Shown here: piece after piece, positions 1 through 10,609 of the stretch
How positions within the stretch are numbered: the stretch's first letter is position 1
How the letters are laid out: every line of letters starts with the position of its first letter
Source of the DNA: Saposhnikovia divaricata
Taxonomy: Eukaryota; Streptophyta; Magnoliopsida; Apiales; Apiaceae
Direction: 5' to 3'
Assembly: GCA_036435485.1 (NCBI GenBank)
Contig: CM071600.1
Span: forward strand, 159,972,546-160,036,545
Length of the DNA stretch: 64,000 bases
The notes under the pieces: generated by a model
Database searches by the model: none
Told to the model about the DNA's origin: nothing
What the model saw: the letters and a program-made list of their open reading frames with translations, nothing else
Program-made: the position numbers and the translations under genes

Positions 1-633
1 TTTCTCTTGCATTTGCATACATTGAGGACAATGCATGATTTAGGTATGGGGGAGGGTTTTAGTGTAAATACTTATAATTGAAAAATCCAAAAAAATTAAA
101 AAAAATCCAAAAATAGAGATAGTTTAGCTAAGTTGTCCTTCCTACTCTTTAAATTTTAGAACTAGTTGGTGTTAACAATGTTTTCGAAAATTATATGTAT
201 AATGCCTTTAGATGATTTGAACATAGTCAAGTAAGGTTTTACTCATGAAACTTGTGTCGAACAAATTTTTGCTTAAAAGTCCAAGACGGAACATTTGCAC
301 AAGACCTTTGATGGAAAGATTGTATAGGGATGTTATTCGATACCTGAGAGAGAACCCACATATTAAAACAATGTCGAATCAAACCTTTGCGATAAATTGT
401 TCATAAAGTGTCTTAGAAAAAAAATACAAAAAAAAAGAAAAAAGAAAAAAAAAGTCAATAAATGTTTATAGTTGTAGAGTGCTAGTGGAAGAAATGGCTA
501 GATTGGGCTCATTAGTACCCGAGCAATTAAGTCTGTGGGGACTTTGTGCTTAGTAACCTAAAGCCCTTTGTGGTTTGGGATTGCTGACCCAACGCTCGCT
601 ACATGGGTACTAGTGCATAAGTCTTTTGGGACC
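1..633 (+). other. Probable 3' non-coding tail of a Tat/Athila-type gypsy element, plus orientation
   Basis: No coding frame is visible. Near the left edge (positions 24-58) the plus strand reads as a 'ttgaggacaatg' stretch followed by a purine-rich 'tatgggggaggg'. From memory this resembles the segment just after pol in many plant Tat/Athila elements. An A-rich tract lies at about 418-456. The gag next door (634-1758) points the other way, so this tail and that gag are tail to tail. Either an inversion or recombination joined two copies, or this is an antisense-oriented segment of the same element. The family assignment rests on motif memory only. Confidence 0.4.
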
Positions 634-1758
634 TCAATCATGAGTCGGGTTTGGATAAGGACCTTGGTTTAGAGTTGGGTAAGAGTTCGGTTTTTGAAAA
701 GAAGGTGTTTGATAGTTTTGGCCTTGGTTCCACGAGAAATTCGGGTGATTCCTCCAACCGGGATTGTATGTCGGTGCAAACGGGTCATTCCTACGGGTTG
801 GTTGAAACACCGCATTAACTTGATCACAACCAGGAAAGTCCGGAAAACCTTGATTATAATTAGAGCACATAGACACTTGTGAGGGGGCCTTACTAGTCTC
901 TAGGGCTTCGAGTCTTCTAGTTAGAGTAGCTAATTTGGCATCGGTTGCAATCGAATTTCCAATCGAATGCGAACCCCTAGATGTACTAGACGACTCGTTG
1001 GACTTATTAGGTTCCCTAGTAGACTCCCACAACATCATCTTCTCGGCTAACTCTTCGAAAAACTCCCACCCTTCGTCCTCATCTTTCTCCATGAATTTTC
1101 CTTGGCACATAGACTCTAACAAAGCGGTTGTTGGACTATCTTAGGCCTCATAAACAATCTTACAAAGTCTCCACTTTTCTATTCCATGGTGGGGGCATTG
1201 TGATAAAAGATTTTTAAAACGATCAAAATATTTCCAAAAATACTCCTTTTCCTTTTGATGAAATTGATTTATTTCATTTGTAATTCTCGTAGTCTTATGG
1301 TTTGGAAAATATTTCTTAAGAAAAATTACCACAAATCCCTCCCACGTGGAAACAGAATTAACCGGTAGGCTATACAACCATTTTTTAGCATTTCCTTTAA
1401 GCGCAAAATTAATGAGTCTAAGCCTAATCGAGTCCTCGGTTAATTGTTGGAGTTTTTGTAAGGCACAAACCTCCTCGAATTCATGGATCAAAAGATACGG
1501 GTCCTCACCTTTACCCCCGATAAATTTTGGTAACATGCTAATGTGTTGAGCTTTGATTTCGAAATTATTACCATTTACGGGAGGAAGAGTGATACACGAG
1601 GGTTGGGCAGAACGGGTGGGATGACAACGGTCCTTAAGAGACATGGCCTTGTTTACTATTGGTTCGGAATTATCTAAAGACTCGGAATCAGAAGAGGAAG
1701 AAATCTCAAACGATCTCACTAGTCTAGAAGAATTATCCCTAATCCAAATAGTTCGCAT
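634..1758 (-). pseudogene. Tat/Athila-type retrotransposon gag, one internal stop
   Basis: Gag (capsid) protein of a Ty3/gypsy element, which would form the cytoplasmic virus-like particle. The frame opens with ATG at 1758-1756 and runs to a TGA at 636-634, broken once by an in-frame TAA at 1143-1141. The N-terminal part carries the usual retrotransposon gag fold signature (LPKFIGGKGEDPY, then WLYSLPVNSVSTWEG and FLKKYFP). The C-terminal part has the polar 'YNPGWRNHPNFSW' type tail found in Athila-like Gag proteins. No protease or polymerase follows to the left, so the copy is truncated, rearranged or gag-only. About 375 codons including the stop. The gag identification is secure; the clade is likely. 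Confidence 0.8.
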
Positions 1759-2425
1759 AAACCACGAAAGGAATCACGTAGCAAATAAGTGCGATAAAAT
1801 AAACACACAAAAAGAAAGGGTGAAAAATCAAAAGAAAAATCTTATATCTAGGGTTCCTTAATAAAATAAACTAGACAATGCTCCTAACTGTAAGGATCAC
1901 CAAAAACTCGGTAAATCAGAATTTATTCGGACCGATTTGGCCAGGTAGGTGCAAGCATTGCCAAGATGCTAAACACCAGCCTAGACACCAAATCTTAATT
2001 GGCCAGGTAAGCTTTCGCTTGCCTAGACACCAAAGAGTTGGAATAATTAATGATTACGTCATTTTTTAGGTACCTTCCTAATTGAGCGCGAAATTCCTAG
2101 GGGCCATGTCTAATTCAATTTTATTAAGGCTAAGGTAGGCTAAGGCATGCAACAAGTATGTATTTACTACCAAATTTTTTTGGATTTTTCAATTTTCAAT
2201 TTTTTTGTGATTTTTGATTTCTTAATTTTTTTGTGATTTTCTAAAAATAAAAAGGCGAAAAGAGAGAAATACGGGTTACCGAAGCACGCTTCAAAAATTC
2301 CAATTTGTTCCAAGCTCCGTGAGAAGATTCCCGAAATTTAAACTTTCATAAAAAAACGAAACAAAAGATAAGGCAAGTAAAAACTAATCCGAAAAATTAA
2401 AAATCAAGGCGCGAAAAATAATTAG
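1759..2425 (-). other. 5' leader of the Athila-type element
   Basis: Non-coding stretch between the primer binding site and the gag start, AT-rich and without an ORF. It holds a short imperfect repeat on the plus strand around 1940-2035, where 'ggccaggtaggtgcaagc' and 'ggccaggtaagctttcgc' are each followed by 'gcctagacacca' or a close variant. Nothing else is recognised here. Confidence 0.5.
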
Positions 2426-2443
2426 TCCCTAGCAGCGGCGCCA
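2426..2443 (-). promoter_or_regulatory. Primer binding site, tRNA-Asp type
   Basis: Read on the minus strand this is TGGCGCCGCTGCTAGGGA. It is complementary to the 3' end of plant tRNA-Asp (as I recall it) at 15 of 18 positions, including the first nine. Nine bases separate it from the LTR edge at 2453. Minus-strand DNA synthesis would start here. It fixes the element's orientation (5' end to the right) and supports Tat/Athila membership. Confidence 0.75.
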
Positions 2444-2452
2444 AAAACTTGA

Positions 2453-4511
2453 TGTGCTAAGAATAAATACAATTTTAAATCGCAAGCGCACGATTCAATC
2501 GTTGAAATATTTTAGGTATACATCCACGGAGACTAACATTTTCGCAACTTAATTTTCAATTTAATCGAATTAGAACAAGTGGATTTTTGAAAAATTCGGA
2601 TTTATACTATTTAATTTCTTAATTCTAAATTCTAAATTATTCTAAATTATCTTAAAACTAAATTATTCTTAAAAAAAATCTAAATTAAAACTAGACATTA
2701 TTCTAAAACATTTTTATTAAACTTGGATTAAAAATTATTTACAGAAATTTTTAGAAGAAAATTAGACATATAGTGTTTGTAAATATTACTCTAGCCACAA
2801 AAATCATAAACTCGGCAACAACCACAGCAACAACCAAATTCGTTAAAATTCAGCATTTAACAACCAAATTAATTTACAGCCGAATTAACTCGGCAGCTAA
2901 TTTGCAACTCAGCCAAACGACTCGCAAAAATGTGGTAAAAACACAAAGAGACTCGACTTGGTAACAGAACCAGTAACATTGCAACAAAAAAAAAACAAAA
3001 CTGAAATCCAAATTCTACAACCAGCAAGCAAGCATCGGAACAGTGACTCAACTCAGTGATGACTCAGTGACAACTCGCAACTCAGTACTCATAAAGGACT
3101 CGGTCGAAAATTCGTAGTAATAGCGAACTTCTACAAACATCAGAATATGCACACAAGAAACAGAAAAACGCAGAACTCAGACTAAAAAACTGCACACTGG
3201 AATTAACGAAGCAGCTGGACTCTCGACCAAAAACTTAATCACAAATGACCCGCGAACTCAGTAAACTCAGCACCGAAACAGTCCATAAAAATTAAAATTA
3301 AACCCAAAGAACAATAAACCAGCAGCGAATTCAAAGAACTATAGATTCGATCAAAACAGACAAAGGGAAAGACCGAGTCGACTCGGTTGTAGAACTCGGT
3401 ATGGCTGAACTCAGAACCAAAACTCGCGTGATGAACTGAATAAACTAATCAAAATTGAAATTAATAAGGAAGAAAAAGGGAAGGTTGTCCATGTGAAATC
3501 GAAAGAAAAAAAGAAGAAGTGGAGGAGGAGCTGCGGGGAATAAGAAAATAGGGGAGTGGTTTTTGTCGAAAAAGATGAAAAAGGAAAGAGATGGGTTATC
3601 TGACTGAGAAAAAGGAAAACAAAAAAAACAAAAAAATAACAGGGGAAATTTATGACTGCAAATCTGCAATGCTTCGAATAAAATGAAAACAGGTAAACAA
3701 ATATGAAAAATTAATAAGACTATTATTTTCATGTGTTTTTTTTTGAAAATTAAATATGAAATTAAAGAGATTAACTACAAAATTAAAATTAAACTAAAAC
3801 GCTGATTTAAAATTAAAGTGCCAACAATAAAATTGAGATTTAAAGGGGCTCAAATTAAAAATTATAACTACGAACAAGAAAATAAAAATCATTACTTTCA
3901 ACCCCAAGTGGTTAGCATTTCGCTACTTTGTCCACTAATCGGATTTACGAAAATAACGAAGCAAGGAAAAATAAATGAGAGTGCAAGACAAGAAATTAAA
4001 GGAAATGAAATTGCATTAAAATAAAAACGAGTGTTTACAAGAATTGAAACTATAAAACAAGAAATAAAATCTACCCTAAAATCTAAGTTCTTAAATACAA
4101 GGGGGGTGAGGGGGTATTTATAGGATAAGAATTAGGGTTTAGGGGTGTGTTGGGTTAGTCTTGACCCTACACCTTCTAAATGTGGTGGACAAATCCTAGC
4201 CATCTATTTGTTTCCTTCCCCCTTAAGCTTTGATGAGTGGATCTTGGCCATACACTTATTTAGTGTGTTGGGATGATCTCCACCTTCCACATGTCTTCAA
4301 ATATTCCTTTTCCACCAAGCTCATAATTCTTTTTCCTTTATTCATGTAAGTCCTTTTTCTTCCTCTTTTTCCCTTCCTTGCTCTTTATTTCTTTATTTTT
4401 CCATTTCTTTATTTATTCACGAATTTCCTGAAATGCAACAAAATAAATTATTAAAATACGAGTTCAAGCAATAAATAGGTAATAAAAATATGCAAAAATA
4501 TGCACTTATCA
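2453..4511 (-). repeat. 5' LTR of the Athila-type element
   Basis: About 2.06 kb. On the minus strand it begins TGATAAGTGCATATTTTTGC, a start I associate with Athila/Tat LTRs, and ends ...TTAGCACA just before the primer binding site. The right edge is sharp: H1 coding sequence (end of its chromodomain region) resumes at 4512. The left (3') copy of the LTR lies outside the window, so a target duplication cannot be checked. The middle (3040-3430) is rich in 'actcag' and 'actcgg' words. A TATA box lies at 4115-4123. Confidence 0.8.
4115..4123 (-). promoter_or_regulatory. LTR promoter TATA box
   Basis: Minus strand reads CTATAAATA in a context followed by a C-rich stretch (CCCCCTCACCCCCC). This is the best TATA box in the LTR. 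Transcription would start some 25-35 bases further left, near 4080-4090, and run into the leader and gag. Inferred from sequence only. Confidence 0.5.
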
Positions 4512-5823
4512 GGTTACTCCACAAAACCTTTACCAGTCTAACCGTCTTATTCCTTAACTTCCTATCCATTCTATCGTGAATTGCTACAGGCTGTTCTATA
4601 TAAGACAGATCAGGCTATAATTCGATAGGCTCGTACTCGATCACATGACTTAAATCTGGATGATCTTTCTTGAGCATTGACACATGGAATATATTGTGGA
4701 TGTGGCTCATATGTGGCGGTAGAGCTAACTCGTACGCGACTTTTCCAACCCGTCTTAAGATTTCAAAAGGCCCAACATATCTCGGACTGAGTTTTCCCTT
4801 CTTACCAAATCTCGTAACTCCTTTCCAAGGTGACACTTTTAATAACACTTGCTCTCCTTCCTCGAAATTCATATCATTCCTGTCTTGATCTGCATATTTC
4901 CTTTGTCTGTTTTGGGTAGCAATTTGCCTTTTCTGAATGATTTCGATCTTTTCCTTCGTTTGCTGTACGAGTTCTGGTCCTAACACCTTACGCTCACCAA
5001 CCTCGTCCCAATACACTGGAGATCTATATTTCCTTCCATATAAAGCTTCATATGGAGGCATTCCAATACTCGCATGATAGCTATTGTTGTAAGAAAACTC
5101 TACCAAAGGTAAATGCTCGTCCCAACTTCCTTTAAAATCTAATGCACACGTTCGGAGCATGTCTTCAATAGTTTGGATAGTTCGTTCGCTCTGTCCGTCT
5201 GTCTGTGGATGATAAGCTGTATTCATCTTAAGCTTAGTACCCAAACATTCTTGAAATTGTTTCCAAAATTTGGAGTTGAAACGTGGGTCTCGATCAGACA
5301 CAATAATTACTTGCACTCCGTGACGCATAACCACTTCCTTCAAATACAATTGTACCAACTTATCTAATGAAAATTTTTAGTTGATCGGAAGAAAATGTGC
5401 AAACTTAGTCAAACGATCTATGATCACCCAAATCGCATCATGATCGGCTTTTGTTCTCGGTAGTCCAACGACAAAGTCCATAGCTAGGTGCTCCCATTTC
5501 CACTCGGGAATATCTAACGACCGTAATAGTCCACTAGGCTTTTGATGTTCGGCTTTGACTCTTTGACATGTGTAACACTTACTAACCCACTCTGCAATCT
5601 CTCTTTTCATATCAGGCCACCAAAAATGCTCCTTCAAGTCTTGATACATCTTTGTAATCCCCGGATGAATCGAATATCTTGAATTGTGAGCGTCACGCAA
5701 AATCTCATTCTTTAACTCTGGCATGTTAGGAATCCAAATACTTGAAGAAAACCTTAATATACCCTTATCATCTTTCTGAGTGCAAATTCCTTCACCTGTT
5801 AACGTGTTCATATCTTGACTCAT
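4512..5823 (-). pseudogene. H1 integrase and N-terminal part of the chromodomain region
   Basis: Integrase inserts the element cDNA into chromosomes. Two blocks remain. 5823-5377 has the H2C2 zinc-binding module (histidines in 'HNSRYSIHPG', then CYTC) and the first catalytic Asp in MDFVVGLP. After a TAA at 5379-5377 the frame reopens, and 5358-4615 has the second Asp (SDRDPRF) and the catalytic Glu of TDGQSERTI. It ends in a GPY/F-like module ('SPRYVGPFEILRR'), then 'HNIFHVSMLKK' and a TAA at 4617-4615. Sequence up to 4512 still aligns by eye to a chromovirus C-terminus ('RLVKVLW') before the Athila-type LTR cuts it off. The pseudogene call is secure. Confidence 0.85.
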
Positions 5824-6217
5824 GATTTCCTCTTGACTTCTTCATATCTTTTCTAATAATTCCGGCTTAAAGGTCATGGTATAGATCTTCTCACTAGTAG
5901 GCTCCGAAATCTGGACTTCTAATTTTAACTTTTCAAATTCCTTAAACAATTCTTTGGGTATGGTGAACATGTTCAGTCTTTCCTTCCTACTCAATTCATC
6001 AAGTACCACATTCGCTCTTCCTAGATGTTAATTAATTGTGTAATCGTAATCCTTAATCAGCTCCAACCATCGCCTTTGTCTCATGTTAAGTTCCCGTTGA
6101 GTGAAGATGTACTTCAAACTTTTGTGGTCCGTGTAAATCTCACATTTTTCACCATATAGATAGTGTCTCCAAATCTTTAGTGCAAAAATGACTACTGCTA
6201 ACTCCAAGTCGTGAGTC
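5824..6217 (-). pseudogene. H1 RNase H, C-terminal half, and linker to integrase
   Basis: RNase H removes RNA from the RNA:DNA hybrid. From 6217 leftwards the minus strand codes 'THDLELA' (catalytic Glu), then 'IYTDHKSLKYIF' (catalytic Asp) and RQRRWLELIKDYDY, until a TAA at 6030-6028. The linker further left (to 5824) has more stops. The N-terminal half lies at 9619-9760, on the other side of a 3.4-kb solo LTR that inserted inside a Tyr-Pro codon pair. The ATG-like opening near 6288 belongs to the inserted LTR, not to RNase H. Confidence 0.8.
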
Positions 6218-6222
6218 GGGTA

Positions 6223-9200
6223 TGTGACGCCCCTAGATCCGGGGTCAAGGATCCAGGTCATCACGGTCCAATTTCCATTCAATATCAATATCTCTTGATT
6301 TTTTTTAACTTAATATTTAATACTTAAGCAATTGACCCCACACTAATACACACACACACACCAGTCATATGCTCATAGAACAACATTCACAATAATAAAA
6401 GTTTAAAGTTAACAGTTATTACAAACCCAGAATTCTACTAAGTACATTGTTGAATAATACTTCTACAGGAAGCATTTCAAAAACCAAAAGTTTATTACAA
6501 ACTTACACAGTTAATTTACATAAGTCTACTAAGCCCCTTTCGCTTGTCACTACCTCGGGGATGGTCGCCAGCACTCGCTCAAAAGGTCGCCTTTCCCTTA
6601 CCCTCTTGCGGGGTGTAGTGCGTAGTATCGGCATGAGACCTAGCTGCTATATACATACGTAGCAAGAGTGAGCTATAATAGCTCAGCAAGATAATATTGT
6701 AAACTAGAATTTAGAATGTGAACAGGTATACATATATATATATATATATATGCATATATAAGCAGAAACCAATTATAATCTTTAAGGAAGAATAAAGCTC
6801 TTATTTAATAATACATCATCCACTTACTATTATAAGAAAGAAATCTAAAATAATATAATATCAGTTTTTCTTCATCTGTAACCATAATTCCATCATCTCA
6901 TATCATTATTCTGTTTTCAGTATAGAAATCTGAAAACCATTGTCAACACTTTCTTTTCAAAAACATTGGGGATATCTGCTGTCGCCTGATACATTAGGAC
7001 GATGATCAGTCGCCTAATCGTACCTGCTCTCTTTTTACTACCGGTAGAAGGAATGAAGATCATCCCTGGAGGAAGGTCACCTGCTAACATCCTCCCTTGG
7101 CATCTTCGTGCCGTAATAAAAATAATAAATGCTGGACTGTGTCGCACACAGCCCTGACACAAGTCTGTTGCAATCCCCCTTTTTGTCACATCATTATTCC
7201 CTTTTTAAAATATCATTCCACATTTCCATTTTCTCTCTTTCATTTCCACATATCATTCACTCATATCGTTTCCATTCTCGCACATTACTTCTATAAAAAA
7301 ATATATATATAAATATAACATAATGCTTTGATTATGATCCAGACATCTCTTTCATATTCAGGAATCAAATATACTTTTATATTCATAAAATATTCCGTCT
7401 ATTTTAAGAGTAATGAATGATAATCAAATAATATTTATTAACCACCGATACTCAAAAAGAATATTTTTAATATAGTATTATAAACCATATAACCCTAGAT
7501 AACAACTGATACCATTCTTTTATTTACTTAATCATAAGGCATGTTCACTTCATGCATAATCATCTCTATACATATCCATCTCATACTCATATCTATATTC
7601 ATATCCATCTCATACTCATATCCATATTCATATACATCTTCGTATACCTTTCTTTCCAATATCAATACTCAAGGAAGACAATTTCTTCACAATATAGTAA
7701 TAATAGCATCACATATATATTCCATGAAATCAAGTTTCTTTGTGAAGATAAGTAGTTTTACAAAGTAAGGATAGAAGAAATCTTGCCTCGGTTTCGGTAT
7801 CCTGACAGTATGGCTCGTCCCTCTTCCGGAGTTTCTATAACACAAAAAGGACCGTCGTTAGAATACCACATCTCTTACTCACTTCACTCTTGTATAACAA
7901 TACCCTTGACACTTTAATATGTTTAACATATCACTATTACCCCAAAGGTTCAAGAACTTAACCATTTATAAACTCAATCAAAGTTTCAGGGGTTTTCACC
8001 ATTTCCCCTAACGACCACACTTAACTGTAAAAATTCTCAGAAAATATGGATTTCGAATTTTACCATAGGGCCAACTGGTAATGCCTCTTTGACTACCCTA
8101 CTACCATATCCCAAAATTTTATAATTTTTAAGAATGTCTAAGTATGGTAGTTGTATCCTCAAAGTTGGTACAACTACGTTTTCTCGGCTTTCGAACGTCT
8201 TTCACTAAAACTGACTTTTCTCCTAAACCGTTCATCAGATTTTAACGTACCTTATATCAAAACGATCTATGAACCAAGCTCTATCTCATCATGGTCACTT
8301 AGGGGTCTGGACAGTAAGGTACCGTATGGGTATAGGGTCCAAAAACAGGGCAGTTTCTTGGTCTAACGACAATCGGACATTATAACGGCTATATTTCGGA
8401 CATTCCAAAAACCATTCCATCACAACCAAGCCATATAATCATCCACCACTCCATACACATCAATATTACATCCTCATAATCCATATAATCAATGGTGAGG
8501 CCTCAATACCATCACCCAACAATCAATCAAAATTTATGCTAGCTAACATCACAATAATCACTTTTAACCACACATCATCCATTAACATCACTAAAACTCA
8601 CATAATAAAAAGGGGTTAGGGTTTATACCTGCCTTGAAGCTTTAACAACACTTAACAAAGGCTTGTAGTCCTTGAGAAGCCTTGATATAACCTTATAACA
8701 CCTTAAACTAACAAGAAACATCAAGAACATACTTAGAGATTTTCGGAGTTCTAAAACCCAGCTGAAAGAACATGAAAAACGAGGCCCTTACCTTACTTTT
8801 CCGGACACACCTTGTGAAATAAGAGTTATAGATTATCTCATGGGCTTTCCAAAAAGCTATAGAACGCAAAATTTGGCTGAGAAACGAAGGAGATATGCCT
8901 GTTCTAAGTAGGCTGTTACTGTTTGGCCGAATTGATGAAATGAGGTGGGGGAGAGAGTTTTGCTCTTGGTTTTGATCTTATCTAGCTAATCACTTATTAA
9001 TTCTAGAGTATGGTGCAAGATTGGAAGATATTTAGTGTATAAAACCATGCTAAATGACTAATTTGCCCATTAAAACAAGTTAGTGGATGGTGATGTCACT
9101 TGATGATCCAATAAATCCCATTTTGATTTTCTAAGTATAATGCTAATGATCTTGGTAAGTAAAAATGTGGTATGTATCCTTGTTATATTACTAATCTTGG

Positions 9201-9613
9201 TTGCTTGGTTTCCATACTCGTCTAATTGTGGTTCGTCTCGAATATACCTCATTATCTCAGTGGTTCTGAAATTATTTAACATTCCAAATTCCTTAGGTAT
9301 TCTCTTAACTTAATAATCCCCTGGTTTAATCTAAATTCTCTAATCCCTCAATATATAACTCTTATAATATTTCCATGCCCCTTAAGATCCAATAGAAGCT
9401 CTTTGGAAGTCAAAATCCTCAAAAATCCATATTTAGGAATTTCTGAAATCCATCGTCATTTCGAGTCACTTAATTTCAGTGTACATTACTAGTATGGTTT
9501 CTGTTTATTCATTTTCTGTTTCCATTGCAGAGTACCTACATACCATTTCTCTAAATCCTCAAAATTACTATTCATGTGATCATTGTAGTTTTGCTAAAGT
9601 TAGGGTTATTACA
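6223..9613 (-). mobile_element. Solo LTR of a chromovirus (N-type LTR family) in H1 RNase H
   Basis: 3391 bp, starting TGTGACGCCCCTAGATCCGG on the plus strand and ending GGGTTATTACA. It is flanked by a perfect 5-bp duplication GGGTA (6218-6222 and 9614-9618). With the insert and one GGGTA copy removed, the RNase H frame reads through. The terminal 'CCAGATCCGGGGTC' type block matches the 3' end of the N LTRs in reverse, so the LTR lies in minus orientation. It has no gag, pol or PBS, so it arose by LTR-LTR recombination. Inside are a (TA)n stretch (6726-6751), a 'CATATCCATCTCATACT' repeat at about 7563-7635, the palindrome CTACCGGTAG at 7038-7047 and a degenerate 'agcaagagtgagc' at 6661-6673. 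Short frames inside it are not genes. Confidence 0.85.
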
Positions 9614-9618
9614 GGGTA

Positions 9619-10604
9619 CTTCTGTTCATGAAGCTTTAATTGTCGAGAAGCATATGCAATCACTTTTCCATGCTGCATCAATACACACCCTAATCCATTG
9701 TATGAAGCATCACTGTAGATCATAAAATTTCCTTGATTTTCGGGTAAGACTAACAATGGTGCAGGTTACTAATCTTTTCTTTAATTCCTGAAAACTTTCC
9801 TCACACTTTTCATTCCATATAAACTTCTCAGTTTTTTTAGTCAACTTGGTCAATGGTGAGGCAATCTTAGCAAAATCTTGAACAAATCTCCTGTAATAAC
9901 CAGCCAATCCTAAGAAACTTCTTACTTCGGTAGGTGTTTTCGGTCTTCTCCAATTCACCACAGCTTCTATCTTTGCAGGGTCAACTCTAATTCCTTCGCT
10001 ACTGATTATATGGCCTAGGAACTACACCTCTTCCAACCAAAACTCACATTTTGAAAACTTGGCATACAACTTCTCCATTCTCAGGATTTCCAATGCAATT
10101 CTTAAATGTTCCGCATGTTCTTCCCGGGTCTTGGAATATATCAAAATATCATCGATGAAAACTATCACAAATTTATCCAAATGCTTCCTAAAGACTCTAT
10201 TCATGAGATCCATAAATGCTGTCGGGGCATTGGTTAATCCAAATGGCATTGCTAGAAATTCATAATGTCCATACCTTGTACGAAATGCCGTTTTTGGAAT
10301 GTCTTCAGGTTTGATCATCAATTGATGATAGCCCGATCTTAAATCAATCTTCGAGAAATAAGCTGCTCCTTTAAGTTGATCAAACAAATCATCGATCCTA
10401 GGTAAGGGATATCTATTCTTGATGGTCAACTTGTTGAGCTCTCGATAATCGATACACAATCTCATACTACCATCCTTTTTCTTGACAAACAGCACAGACG
10501 CTCCCCACGGTGATACACTTGGCTTTATGACTCTTTTATCCAAAATTTCTTGCAATTATGTTGCTAACTCTTTCATCTCCATAGGTGCCATCCTATATGG
10601 TGCT
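9619..10604 (-). pseudogene. H1 reverse transcriptase and N-terminal RNase H
   Basis: RT copies element RNA into DNA. An open block at 10555-10022 encodes the fingers and palm with SPWGASVLFVKKKDGSMR, then DLRSGYHQL, and the catalytic FIDD motif in VFIDDILIYSK. A TAG ends it (10024-10022), where the family has Gln before 'FLGH'. The frame continues with 'VNWRRPKTPTEVRSFLGLAG' (9961-9710). After a frameshift near 9770 the RNase H start 'YSDASYNGLG' (first catalytic Asp) follows, up to the solo-LTR junction at 9618. A TAA lies just upstream of the RT block at about 10556-10558. RT residues are otherwise well conserved. Confidence 0.85.
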
Positions 10605-10609
10605 TTAGA

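Noticed and set aside
3445..3732. 95-codon minus-strand frame rich in Phe and Pro
   Set aside because: It lies within the Athila-type LTR on a purine-rich/pyrimidine-rich stretch and has no domain or conserved pattern.
7541..7768. Overlapping plus-strand frames rich in Ile, Ser and His
   Set aside because: They come from a CATATCCATCTCATACT-type repeat inside a solo LTR, without any protein-like pattern.
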